DNA of 28,438 nucleotides, from assembly GCA_036897095.1 (NCBI GenBank), contig JAYMSP010001834.1:1-28438 (forward strand), given 5' to 3'. Below, in pieces: positions 17,919 through 28,438 of this stretch. Made by a program: the position numbers and the translations under genes. Below the pieces are notes generated by a model. The model searched no databases. It saw only the letters and a program-made list of their open reading frames with translations, and had not been told where the DNA came from. Each line of letters begins with the position of its first letter. Position 1 is the stretch's first letter. The DNA comes from Plantago elongata (taxonomy: Eukaryota > Streptophyta > Magnoliopsida > Lamiales > Plantaginaceae).

Positions 17919-20900
17919 ATGGACAATTATACTCTGCTACCAGATCTCTGTACCGAAATAATCATCCCTGTGTGTGCCATAATAGGGATCATTTTCGCAC
18001 TAGTACAGTGGATCCTCGTTTCCAAGGTGAAGCTCTCTGCCGATAAAGCCGACGCCAAAAATGGCTTCGTTGAGCCCCTCATCGAGGAGGAAGACGGCCT
18101 CAGTGACACCTCTGTTGTTGGCAAGTGTGCCGAAATCCAATCCGCCATTTCCGAAGGTACTATTTTCAAAATTCAAATTGGAGTCCTTAATTTTTAATGC
18201 ATGTATTTGTTCTTTGTGTTTATCTCTACTTCTTCTGTTTATGTTAAATTACAGTGGTGCCTGCAATTTTTCATTTCTGAATTGTACACGGTTCGGTTAT
18301 CTATACTTTCATGATCAGACGTACTCTCTCCCGACGTCAGTTGTCCACTTTTAACTTTTTTTATTGAATTTTGACTACGAATTAAGCTTAAAGTGTATCA
18401 GTAATTTTCATTAAAGCTTAATTTCGCTGACTGTGAAAAAGTTAAAACTGAACAACTGGCGTGAGACAACGGATGAGGGAGTGGGACCTGGGAGGAGGGA
18501 GAAGTATGCATGTTCATTGGATAATGGAAAGGACTGTGAGTTTGTGATTCTATGGACTTCTCATTCAGAGTGGTGCAGTGGAGAAATTTGAATGTTTACT
18601 TTTCCGTGTTTAATTTCTAATATTAAATTTACCATGTTGTTGTTGTTCTTCTTCTTCTTCTTCTGTGGGTAATTAAGAACCAAAATCAAACCAAGGCTGT
18701 TTTTTCATTCTCTATGGTAGGTGTATGTGAATCAGTGAATGTGATGTTTGGTTGTTTAAAAAAGCTCTTGGTTTCACTTTTGTCAAGGCTTGTGATGCGG
18801 TGATTTCATAATGATCTACCTTTTCTTCAAAAGGAAAAAAAATTATTGAGTAATTTTTTTCAGAGTTGTTGCCACGGGGTTATTATGATGCAGCTAGGGT
18901 CGACACGTGTTTGAGACGTGGACTCTACTATTTGGTTCCTTGGTTATAATTTATGTTAGTTAAATCTAAGTGGGATACTATCTAACTTAATATATTTTTG
19001 ATTAGGTGTCATCTTAGTTACTTAACTGCTGGCTTTGATTACTAATGGCAGTATCTTGTTTACTTAATAATCTTTCCTTTGTGTCTATTTATGCTTATTT
19101 TATATTGGATTTGTAACTAAGTTAACCATTAACTTGCTTAATTATTACTCTCTCAGTTTCTTTGCACGCTCTTACACTTACCTTTTACACACATTAAGGC
19201 GAATGAATAAAAAACTGTCCATGGATGGATTATAATGATGCAGTTGGAGAAGGGATGAATAAAGAACTGATAAAATACGAGAGAGTAGTGGGTCTCCAAA
19301 GAAGGAAATGTAATGCTCGTGAAAAATGCTAAATCTGGACAAGTGTAAAGCTTGTAATAAGATGGACGGAGTATTATAAGTGAATCCATTTCTTAACTAA
19401 ATCTGGTTAATACGAATGATAACCTGAAGCTATCATTTAGAAAAAATTTAAGCTTGTATCTATAAGTATATTTAGTCCTGAACCTATCTAGTCTTGCCAT
19501 TCATGTCTAGGGACATTGAATTGAAACATATGATTCTGTCGGATTAAGATGATTCCAACTAATCAGAACATTTCCATCTTACTTGAATTTCCTTATGGAA
19601 AACAGTTACACGATAGGAGGTATGCGGTATGTCAACTTAAACGAACTATCTTTTAAAGTTTTGTCCAATGTCGTTGAGCTGATAGAGCTACTTATTCTAG
19701 GTTCCTCTTCAAACTACAGTTCTTGGAAATGCAATGTGTTATCATTTTCTAAGACTAAAGTGACAAGATATGAAACCAACAAAAGCTCTCCTGGGTTTCG
19801 ATGTCATTTTCAATGTTATTCTCTTCACATGCTAATTGTTAATTTACAGGTGCGACATCATTTCTCTTCACTGAGTACCAGTATGTTGGTATCTTTATGG
19901 TGGCTTTTGCTGCACTGATATTCCTTTTCCTTGGCTCGGTGGAGGGATTTAGCACAAAAGACCAGCATTGTACTTATGATAGCAGTAAACTGTGCAAGCC
20001 TGCTCTTGCCACAGCCATCTTTAGTACTGTATCTTTCATTCTTGGCGCTGTCACATCTGTTGTTTCCGGCTTCCTTGGAATGAAGATTGCCACCTATGCC
20101 AATGCACGAACCACCTTAGAGGCTAGGAAGGGTGTTGGAAAGGCATTTATTGTTGCATTTAGATCTGGAGCAGTAATGGGTTTTCTTCTTGCTGCAAACG
20201 GCCTTCTAGTTCTTTACATCACTATTAATCTGTTCAAGCTATACTATGGTGATGATTGGGAAGGTCTGTTTGAGGCAATTACTGGTTATGGGCTTGGTGG
20301 ATCTTCCATGGCTCTTTTTGGTAGAGTTGGTGGAGGTATCTACACGAAAGCTGCTGATGTAGGAGCTGATCTTGTTGGCAAGGTTGAGAGGAACATCCCA
20401 GAGGATGACCCCAGAAACCCTGCGGTATGCTCTGAAACATTTCCAAATTTCACTCATTATTAAGAAATGCTAACAAAATTTTACGGCGGTTCTGTTCTCC
20501 ACTATTCTCCAGAGCATTCTAATAATTATATCAGGCTTTCAAAAATTTATTAGATGTAAGATTTAAAAAACTCATGAATTTATGAAATTCAAATTAATGA
20601 TCACGATGCTTAAAGTCTGTCATAAGGATGCTTGCAACTGATGACTGCATGCTGGGTTTAGCCCTGCAATAGAAAGATTTGGTGTTTTTGCAAAATTAGC
20701 TTTCCAGTTTTCTCTACAATTAAAGCTGAAAGCAGAAGTTGGTTAATTTATCTTCTCTGAAAATTAAACATCTACACAAATTATGTTTGCGTTTTTCTCT
20801 AATTATGGTAAATTTTGTAAACACCCAAGTCCTTCTTTAATAAGTCAGTTTATACTGTTTCTATTCATGGATCCTGCAATTTCATACTAGCTCCAGCTAT

Positions 20901-23759
20901 TGTAGGAACCTCATAGAATTGCCTGTTTATTCTTGGTAATGTGACAGGTCATTGCAGATAATGTTGGTGACAATGTAGGAGATATTGCTGGTATGGGATC
21001 TGACCTTTTTGGCTCGTATGCAGAAGCGTCCTGTGCAGCTCTTGTTGTTGCCTCCATTTCATCATTTGGCATCAATCATGATCTGACTGCCATGATGTTT
21101 CCTCTTTTAGTCAGTTCCGTGGGGATCCTTGTATGTTTGCTCACCACCTTGTTCGCAACTGATTTCTTTGAGATAAAGGAAGTAAAAGAAATCGAACCAG
21201 CTTTGAAAAATCAACTTATTATCTCCACAGTTTTTATGACAGTAGCAGTAGCTATTGTTAGCTGGGTTGCTCTTCCAACCTCCTTCACAATCTTCAATTT
21301 TGGAGTTCAAAAAGACGTACAGAGCTGGTGAGTTAGATCTGTCCATAACATTTTATTGTGGATTCACCTTTTTAATATTCTTTGTTATGGCTTTGGTATC
21401 ATCATAAGTAATCATTGTGAAATGTTTTATGCTGTCTCATCCAATCTGTGTACGAAGTTTATTCTCTTCCGTCCACACTCGTTATCTTCTACCCTTTTGA
21501 TGAGTACGTTTTGAATTTCTTTTTCATGATCGTTTCTTTCTGTGTCTGTGACATCAGATTCTCTTGCATAAACACATTGCATATCTGTTTCATTTTGTCA
21601 TTCCTCTGGAATTTTTTAGCAACACATGTCTTGATCTTGCAGGCAACTATTCCTTTGCGTTGCTGTTGGATTATGGGCTGGCTTAATCATTGGATTTGTC
21701 ACCGAATACTATACAAGCAACGCTTACAGGTATTAAGAATACAACTAAATTATCCAGGTAAAGCGACTTTTGACTGTATTTGAGTGTAACCATCTTTTTT
21801 GTTGCTATTTAGTCCTGTGCAAGATGTTGCCGATTCATGCCGTACTGGAGCTGCAACTAACGTCATTTTCGGACTTGCTTTGGGATACAAATCAGTTATT
21901 ATTCCCATTTTTGCGATTGCTGCAAGCATCTTTGTTAGTTTTAGCTTTGCTGCAATGTATGGCATAGCAGTAGCTGCCCTTGGAATGCTAAGCACCATAG
22001 CCACTGGTTTAGCCATTGATGCATATGGTCCCATCAGTGACAATGCTGGGGGTATTGCTGAGATGGCAGGAATGAGCCATACTATCAGAGAGAGGACTGA
22101 TGCCCTTGATGCCGCTGGAAACACCACTGCAGCTATTGGAAAGGTAATAGATTCTTGTATTTCAAGTTTTTGATTCTGAACTCTGCCCGTGCAAGTAATA
22201 TGGGGGTTCGTAATAGCCACAAACGACCTAACTAATGAGTGCTTGCAATTAACATTAATTGATGGAGTTCTAAAAAACAAGAGTACTAAACAATGTATAT
22301 ATGTCTATTCGGCTTTCTCTAAACTTGATTAGATGCCTAGGCCGAATTTGAAAATCTGGGTTTGGATTCATATGTATAGAACCTGATTATTACATTTACT
22401 ATATAAACTTGTACACCTTTTTAGCTTCTACTTAAGCAACACATATATTCAACCAGTTTACAGATTCCTCTTTGATCTTCTTGTGCTTAATTTATTTGTT
22501 TTAGAAAAACATGCGTAAACTATGGCAAATGCTCTCGAAATTACTATGTTCTCACATCTCAGTGCAGCCTCTGCAGTTTTGATATGTACTTGTAACAAAA
22601 AATTGTTCTTGCCCCCGTTCATCAGGGATTTGCCATTGGGTCTGCTGCTCTCGTGTCCCTTGCCCTCTTTGGTGCATTTGTAAGCCGGGCATCCATCGTA
22701 ACTGTAGATGTTTTGACCCCAAAAGTTTTTATTGGTTTGATTGTTGGTGCCATGCTGCCATACTGGTTCTCAGCCATGACAATGAAGAGTGTGGGTAGTG
22801 CAGCTCTGAAAATGGTGGAAGAAGTTCGCCGTCAATTTAACACCATTCCTGGACTCATGGAGGGCACTACTAAGCCTGACTATGCAACCTGCGTCAAGAT
22901 CTCCACTGATGCATCTATCAAGGAGATGATTCCTCCAGGTGCTCTTGTCATGCTTACCCCCCTCATCGTCGGCATTTTATTTGGTGTGGAGACACTCTCT
23001 GGTGTGCTTGCTGGAGCTCTTGTCTCTGGCGTTCAGGTAATTTTTGTCGATGGTTGAAACCTAGTTAGATGTTCAACTAAGGTCACTTTGCTTAACTTGT
23101 GGACCACAGAGGTTATTCAGAATTGCTATATCTTGCATTTATATGGTGGAGTTACCTTTCCCTTATTTCTTTTTAAGTTTGAAGAGTTAGTTATATGCCC
23201 ACCCACATTTGCACTAAGGTTGAAAATTAATTAGCTGCTAACTTGAAGAATCCATAATTCAATATGTAATTGTAACATTCCCAGTTGCTCATACCCTCAT
23301 AATGTCACCTGGCCTATACATGATGACCCTGTGTTGAAGCAATCTTCGTGCAACTATGCAAAGGTCATTTTTTATGGTAAATTGACAAGTGATTCCCATA
23401 CTTTTGTCTTGCAGATCGCAATATCTGCCTCCAACACAGGTGGTGCTTGGGATAATGCCAAGAAGTATATTGAGGTACAAGTTATTTATTCCCTTGTCTG
23501 AAAGAAAAACATTTCTTGAGAACATACATAATCTTTAAATGTGGTGCATTAGGCCGGTGCTTCAGAGCACGCACGAAGTCTGGGTCCTAAAGGATCTGAT
23601 GCACACAAGGCAGCCGTCATTGGAGACACTGTCGGAGACCCCCTGAAGGACACTTCAGGACCATCTCTGAACATTCTCATCAAGCTAATGGCTGTAGAAT
23701 CGCTTGTGTTTGCCCCCTTCTTCGCGACCCATGGTGGTCTGCTCTTCAAGATGTTCTAA
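17919..23759 (+). CDS. Vacuolar H+-pyrophosphatase, type I (pyrophosphate-energised proton pump)
   Basis: It hydrolyses pyrophosphate and pumps protons into the vacuole; a tonoplast homodimer of the plant AVP1 family. My exon model, from GT-AG sites and family similarity: 17919-18156, 19850-20424, 20948-21327, 21643-21729, 21813-22143, 22626-23036, 23415-23474, 23553-23759. Lengths sum to 2,289 bases, in frame throughout, giving 762 residues, the usual size. Seen: first membrane helix at residues 13-33; acidic loop [18 protein letters not shown] opening exon 2; substrate site [18 protein letters not shown] (249-266) plus [12 protein letters not shown] (272-283) and [26 protein letters not shown] (ending at 537), whose second Ala is characteristic of K+-dependent type I enzymes; DNAKKYIE and [17 protein letters not shown] near the C-terminus. 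No stops or frameshifts. Intron 1 (1,693 bp) holds two MITEs. The N-terminal 75 residues are the most divergent part, as usual for the family. Confidence 0.97.
18324..18481. mobile_element. Stowaway-like MITE in intron 1
   Basis: It begins CTCTCTCCCG after a TA (18322-18323) and ends CGGATGAGGGAG followed by TG. The inner arms pair: CAGTTGTCCACTTTTAACTT near 18338 with reverse-strand CAGTTGTTCAGTTTTAACTT near 18435-18455. At 158 bp with CTCYCTC ends it fits the Tc1/mariner-derived Stowaway group; the right TA has probably mutated to TG. Confidence 0.7.
19148..19371. mobile_element. Stowaway-like MITE in intron 1
   Basis: 224 bp flanked by TA on both sides (19146-19147 and 19372-19373). It begins CTCTCTCAGTTTCTTTGCA and ends GATGGACGGAG, the reverse of which is CTCCGTCCATC, close to the Stowaway consensus end CTCCCTCCGTCC. 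Inner arms share CTTTACACTTG/CTTACACTTAC. No coding content. Confidence 0.75.
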
Positions 23760-24020
23760 AGTAGGGCGCCAAAGTCAGCTCTTTTCCTCTGACCGCCGTT
23801 TTGTAATCTCTCTTCCCCTTCAGTGTGTAATCCTGAGTCAAAGTAAGATGGGATTCTAAGTATATATCCATAGGTGATATCATATGTAGGTTTTGAGGAA
23901 TTCCTTTCCATCAAATCTTGCGAAGAGTTTGAAGATCTTTTATATCCGTTTATCTAGTAAATCATCTGTGTAATGTTCATTAACCATTTCATGTTATTCT
24001 CTATTTGTCGAATAGTAAGG
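23760..24020 (+). other. 3' untranslated region and downstream of the H+-pyrophosphatase gene
   Basis: The region after the TAA stop has no canonical AATAAA. Weak near-upstream elements (GTGTAATCC near 23826, TGTAATGTTC near 23970) could serve, as plants tolerate variation. Beyond it to about 24480 I see no gene. Confidence 0.4.
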
Positions 24021-24489
24021 TGAGGGTCTGAGGGAGTTTAAGGCACAAAGGATGGTGCATCTTTTTGCCAAGGTTGTAGTGCTGTAGGTTATAACTTGAT
24101 AACTTTGAAGTGTAGATTCGGAAAAATACTTTAATAGGTTAGGTAAGTCTAGTGTTATGGGAATAGCTCATGCGAGTTGAACTTTTTGTTTTCAATTTAT
24201 ATAGGGCCTTGACCAATTTTTCAATTTGCGTGGTTGATTGTGACTAGAATTCCAACCTCTTCTCATAGTTCAATTTCAATCGGTGGTTCTGCATGTTGCA
24301 TCATCATGAAGCCCTATCTAAGCAAGTTGTATTATTGTAGCACAGACTAAAATTCCTGTTCTGGTTTAAAAGCACAGCCCACACTAAATGACAAAACAAA
24401 ATGCAAAAACATGTACATGAAGTACTTCAAGGTTTACACAAACAAAGAGAAACAGAAGATGATTCAGAACAAATTTCTACTACACATTA

Positions 24490-24697
24490 TCTAGCAGCAG
24501 CATCCAAGGAGCTGTTATACATACAACTTAGGGTGCGTCTAGACTGAATGTGCGCAAGCGGAACAACATTCTAAAAAATTCACATCTATGAACTGCAGAG
24601 CATTTCTGGATACTGCATATCTATCTCCGCTCGTCACTATTACTCGTATAAGGGTTGTATCATCAGTTCCCATGCCCTTCATTGCCTTATGCAGCAC
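24490..24697 (-). pseudogene. Annexin 3' exon relic, frameshifted
   Basis: On the minus strand an AACATTCAG acceptor (ending at 24698) opens a frame reading VLHKAMKGMGTDDTTLIRVI. This is the start of a last annexin repeat, with the type II calcium site motif GMGTDD. After VIVT the frame is lost near 24630. The lost frame reappears one base over as AEIDMQY, as expected in annexins, and an AVH match and an LLG-like end near 24510 (CAGCTCCTTGGA on the minus strand) mark the decayed remainder. Annexins bind membranes in a calcium-dependent way. No upstream exons were found between 24700 and 25718; they may lie beyond the LTR or be lost. A functional gene is unlikely given the shift. Confidence 0.75.
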
Positions 24698-24739
24698 CTG
24701 AATGTTCATTAGCATAAAACTGGTCAGTCCAGTAGTCCA

Positions 24740-25545
24740 AAGTATATTCCAACTTTTGAAACAGTTGCAGTCTTGCAGACATAATAATTTAGCTACATTT
24801 GAACAACTACCTGTCTTTGTCAAGAGATAGTATTGATGATTTAGTGCATTGTGATCTTCTATATCTATATTTTGAAAGATCACATCTTCTAAAAAAATTA
24901 GAATATGACCAAGTTGGTCAAATGCAAGCACTTTCTAACAGATGCAGTTGCAAAATTGATGACATTGAATATATTTTACATTCACTTAAGAAGCAGAACA
25001 GGCTTTTGTTTAAGAATAATATGCAAACTAACAGTAAATCAGGATGGCACATTGCCACTGGTAGGTTGATATTGGAAAGACAGGTGATAATATGAATGAT
25101 GATCATGATCTTTATATAGATGATTACATGTTGAATTTAAGGCTTTAGTTTAACAAGTTAACAAATCACAATCACCTTTGTAAAAAGAGTTGGTTTAGTT
25201 TCCTTTAGAGGTTTGAGTCACTTAACTGAACTAGTCAAGTTATTAATTCCTTTTATTTATCAGTTTATATTGCTACGGTAACTTTTGTATAATTTCATAT
25301 AGCAGACACCATCACATCACTGCCATTCTGTAATCTGTAGTATATTATAGCAAGTTCTCACTGATGTTATCCAGCTATTTGCTTAACATTTAACAGATTA
25401 GTACTGTGCAAGAGATTGCTTTGTGTAATACTATTATGCAACTGTATTCTTTTACACACAACAATAAACTCCATATAATTTCACTGTTGAACCTTTCAAC
25501 TGTCATTGTGTTATTCTCCGTACTCCTAAATCTCTGAGCACAGAA
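24740..25545. other. Intergenic or former intron, no gene recognised
   Basis: AT-rich DNA between the annexin relic and the tandem repeat. A 98-codon plus-strand frame (24799-25095) begins with ATG but has no recognisable family, no codon-use signal I can judge, and lies where annexin introns would be. I do not call it a gene. Confidence 0.45.
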
Positions 25546-25718
25546 TTCTGTAAACCACAATACTATTGTCTGAATCCATTAAAGATACACAGCCATGTAC
25601 TACAATAAAATACTTCTGTAGACCATAAACCATAATACTAGTGTCTGAAATCTGAATGCATTTAAAAGATACACAGCCATGTACAACAGTAAAACTCTTC
25701 CATAAGCCATAATACTAT
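25546..25718 (+). repeat. Tandem repeat, two units and a cut third
   Basis: Units start at 25546 (68 bp), 25614 (84 bp) and 25698. Shared blocks: TTCTGTARACCA, CCAYAATACTATTGTCTGAA and AAGATACACAGCCATGTAC. Unit 2 has about 16 extra bases near 25650. Unit 3 stops after AATACTAT(TGT), where the LTR begins. Confidence 0.75.
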
Positions 25719-26287
25719 TGTAAGAACCGCGAATTTGGTACGTATCGGAAATTAATTTAATATTAATATTATTAATTCGAACAGGAGACCGACCCTGGAG
25801 TTAACACGGGCAAAAATGTTGACCGTTAATATTGGGTCGAATTTAGAAATTGAAACGCGGAGCGAAATCGCTAGATAATTTCTAACGGATAATAAAATAA
25901 TAATAAAAATAATAAAATAAAAATATTTATTTTCATTTTTATACGGCTTTAGTTCGTCTTAAATGTCGCCCGGGAATCGATTTCACATTTTTTCGGAATT
26001 TATTTACGAGCCGTTTGGAGTCCAGAAGAAGTCAGGTTTATATCATGGTAAAATACCCGTATACCCTCCACTTATCTTCTTCTTTTCCCCAAATCTCTTC
26101 CTTCCCCGTCCTTCGTCTTTTCTTCCGCCCACAACCCATCACCGCCGTTCCACCTCTTTACCGCATGCAGGACGCGTGGCGGAAGGAAAACTGCTGCGTG
26201 GCGGATGGAGAAGGACAACGGCCGCATGACAGCCACCTGTTGGACGGAGACGCGAGCCACGACGGGCAAGACACTCGACCCTCCGCC

Positions 26288-26295
26288 TATAAATA
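26288..26295 (+). promoter_or_regulatory. TATA box of the LTR promoter
   Basis: TATAAATA lies in a GC-rich setting (CGCCTATAAATAGTCGG). Transcription would start near 26320, marking the U3/R boundary. Just downstream the 10-mer CGCCTTAAAC is repeated at 26418 and 26428, with a partial third copy at 26438. Confidence 0.65.
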
Positions 26296-26481
26296 GTCGG
26301 CTCGGCCGCTCTTCTCAGCCGCACTACCCAACAAAAAAGATCGAGCTGTAGCCTTTGCCCGCTAGCTCAATCTCTTCTCTCTCGCCTCAATTTCATTCCC
26401 GTAGCCCCTCTTCACCGCGCCTTAAACCGCCTTAAACCGCCTTCTCGCCGGACTTGTGTCGCCAATTGCAATCGGTTTCCG

Positions 26482-28239
26482 GTTAGTAGCCCTCGCTTAT
26501 GAGTTATAGTTAATTTTTGGGATGGGTACTTGTATTCGTGTTTCGATTTGGTTCGATTTTCCTTTTGCATTTCTCTCAAGTCTGTTTGGTGTGAGATTGC
26601 AGTAGAATTATATTTGTTTCCGATTCATGTAACTTCTGCTTGTGTTGTGCCGATTGTTGTGTATCTACTTTTTCGTGATTGCGTATGAAGTACTGAAGTT
26701 GAGCAGCATGATATTTGAGGCTAATCGGAAATTTTCAGTTTCTTTATCTTCCTGATTTGTTTGGTATGAACTTGGAAAGAGTGCAGCAGTAGCTCAGGAA
26801 TTTATTGTAGAATTGATATTTGGAATCATTTTAGGAAATAGTAATCGGTTTATTGTATCCTGCCATGTTATGTTGTTGATGCTCGTGGTATGTTGTATGG
26901 AGTCGTTGATAAACTGATTTGGTAATGCTGCTTATCACGAAAATAGTTGGAACTATGATTTTGCATGTTAACAAACTGATTTTGTATATAAGAGAAGGAA
27001 AGGTTTGTAGGAGGAAGAAACTTACTGCTTATTGTAGTGAGTTAGTTATTGGCTTTATTGGCTTATTTGCGTGTATTAGATATTCAAGTAAAGAAGTTAT
27101 GTTTGTGCAATTTTATATTATGTGTGCTATTTACATTTTTATTGAATAGAAGACTAGGAGTAATGCACTTCACTTAAATTCAGGTCCTTGTATGAATCTG
27201 CACGTGCACAGAGTAGCTTTAGGTTCTGAATTAATTCCAACCTGAGCATGAAACTAAATACTGTGTCGACCTTGAGTATAGTTGGTTAGCCTCATATGCT
27301 TATATGAAAATAAGTGTGTCAGCATCTTCGTGTCATAATTGTTGTCACTTAGTTATAATTGTTTTGGGGAAAATTTTATGGGAGTCCTTTAATTATTTTT
27401 AGCATCGACGTTAAGTAAGTATTGTCTAGTTATCAGGAGTTACGAAGTTGCATAATTTGCGAGATATCCAAGGTGAGTGATGATTGGCTTTCGGCATCAG
27501 GCACTGGGAAAACTAAAATGTTACCTTTCATCAGCTTAAATTTCAGTAACTATTACTGCTTACTTATCTATCTGTCTAAGACTACTTCGACTATGCGACG
27601 ACCTCCTGGCTAATCCGATTACTAATTGCGATTACTAACCGTAGGATTAGTATTGAATCTGTTCTGATTGTAGCTTGAATCTGACCTGATATTCTGCTAT
27701 TTCAGTTATCTATTGATATTGCATCCTGATTGTGTCTTGTTGATCCACATGAACTGCGTTGCACGAAAGAAATTATTTTGAAAGCAACCACACACATTGT
27801 TTTTCTGAAGATTTGGGAAACCGTCCTGGTCGACTCGTTCGACAAACTGTTATTGATGCTGGGTTATGCAACCTGCAGCGCTATCTTTTCGGGCTCTTGC
27901 GTGCGTGTTGGACTATTCAAATGATCCTATTTATGTGTTGCGATGGGTCGCTGCCCATCATTTATGCAACTCCCTAGAGATCGCTACTCCCCCTGTTATT
28001 TGACCAATACCTAATCAGTTTGGTCTAGCCCAAGATAGTTACTGTTTAGTACTGTAAATCTGGCACCTTTCATGTGCTAAGATCGTGAGTGCGTGTTTAC
28101 GGTTTTCCCCATTTTAAAAGTGCCTGATCAGCGGTTGTTGCTATACTGATTGTGTTCATACTCATGTTCATGCATGCTTGATTATCCTCACTGGGTCTTT
28201 ATGACTGATACTCTCCTGTTCTAATAATGCTTTTTCCAG
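26482..28239 (+). other. Candidate leader intron within the LTR
   Basis: A GC-rich leader ends TTTCCG before GTTAGT (donor at 26482). A T-rich stretch of about 1.75 kb follows, ending CTAATAATGCTTTTTCCAG (acceptor at 28239) with a good CTAAT branch-site candidate 11-18 bases upstream. The leader resumes as GTCAAGTGCACG. Base composition changes sharply at both edges. Splicing is inferred only; a T-rich R/U5 without splicing is the alternative. Confidence 0.35.
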
Positions 28240-28438
28240 GTCAAGTGCACGAAGAGAGGTCAGGGTAGATAGGAAGGCAGACTACTGTAGGCACTGTTAC
28301 TCCGCTGCTACTCGTTAGATGTGTGTAATTACTATTGAATTATAATTTATATTTGGGGTCAGTAATAACTATTATTTTGATATATCGATGTATTTGGAAG
28401 TTCGGCATATTCCTTGACGTCCGGACCAGACCGGGGCC

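Larger units (their letters stand above)
25719..28438 (+). mobile_element. LTR of a retrotransposon, probably Del/Tekay-like Ty3 type, cut by right edge
   Basis: It begins TGTAAGAACCGCGAATTT, with the canonical TG, in the middle of a host tandem repeat. It contains a TATA box (26288), a GC-rich start region (26130-26470), a long T-rich middle, and near the window end GACGTCCGGACC plus a GGGGCC run. From memory this resembles the last bases of long LTRs in plant Del/Tekay chromoviruses, with a terminal CA expected a few bases further on. At least 2.72 kb long. No gag-pol is in view, so it may be the 5' LTR of an element continuing right, or a solo LTR. Open frames here (for example 25963-26229) look accidental. 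Confidence 0.62.

Noticed and set aside
20425..20463. Continuation of pump exon 2 to a stop at 20463
   Set aside because: The reading leaves the family sequence exactly at a GT donor (20425), and exon 3 resumes it in frame at 20948; the extra codons are intron.
24799..25095. 98-codon plus-strand frame beside the annexin relic
   Set aside because: No family resemblance or gene signals; it lies in AT-rich intron-like DNA.
25963..26324. Frames of 61-93 codons on both strands
   Set aside because: They fall in the U3/R region of the LTR around its TATA box and show no gag or other motif.
1..28438. A new multi-gene system such as a defence island or biosynthetic cluster
   Set aside because: Only one intact gene is present. 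The other coding matter is LINE pseudogenes, an annexin relic and a partial gene at the edge; nothing suggests joint function.

Overview
This is plant nuclear DNA, almost certainly from a eudicot. It has an AT-rich background, GT-AG introns, a vacuolar H+-pyrophosphatase closely resembling the Arabidopsis AVP1 family, plant L1-type LINEs, hAT, Mutator-like and Stowaway-like MITEs, tRNA-derived SINEs, and a long LTR with a plant-style TATA leader. The species cannot be fixed from sequence alone. One complete host gene is present, set among transposable elements of several classes that are partly nested.

Layout. 1-440: on the minus strand, the first 18 codons and probable promoter of a gene that runs off the left edge. 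440-5277: AT-rich intergenic DNA holding a 454-bp foldback element (1877-2330) with a near-perfect 9-bp target duplication, and a worn SINE (about 4085-4152). 5278-5391: a short tRNA-derived SINE with target duplication. 5470-7873: probable ends of a hAT-like MITE, split by a 5'-truncated LINE (5846-7598) that has a perfect 17-bp target duplication. 8468-14940: a near full-length but dead L1-type LINE on the minus strand (ORF1 with a CCHC zinc knuckle; ORF2 with endonuclease, reverse transcriptase, zf-RVT and RNase H). A 628-bp hAT MITE (8904-9531) interrupts its RNase H domain. 14941-15594: a second foldback element abutting the LINE. 15800-17360: a promoter-, leader- and intron-like module full of degenerate tandem repeats and with no recognisable protein.

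17919-23759: an intact eight-exon gene for a type I (K+-dependent type) vacuolar H+-pyrophosphatase, 762 residues by my splice model. Its first intron carries two Stowaway-like MITEs. About 24490-24697: a frameshifted 3' relic of an annexin gene on the minus strand. 25546-25718: a short tandem repeat whose third copy is cut by the start of an LTR (25719 to beyond the right edge), probably of a Del/Tekay-like Ty3-type retrotransposon, with its own TATA box and a possible leader intron.

The only clearly working gene in view is the proton pump. The other coding material is transposon-derived or a relic, apart from the left-edge fragment, which may be a live gene. I found no evidence of a new multi-gene system. 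The main interest is the insertion history, which can be read base by base at several junctions, and the unexplained module upstream of the pump gene.
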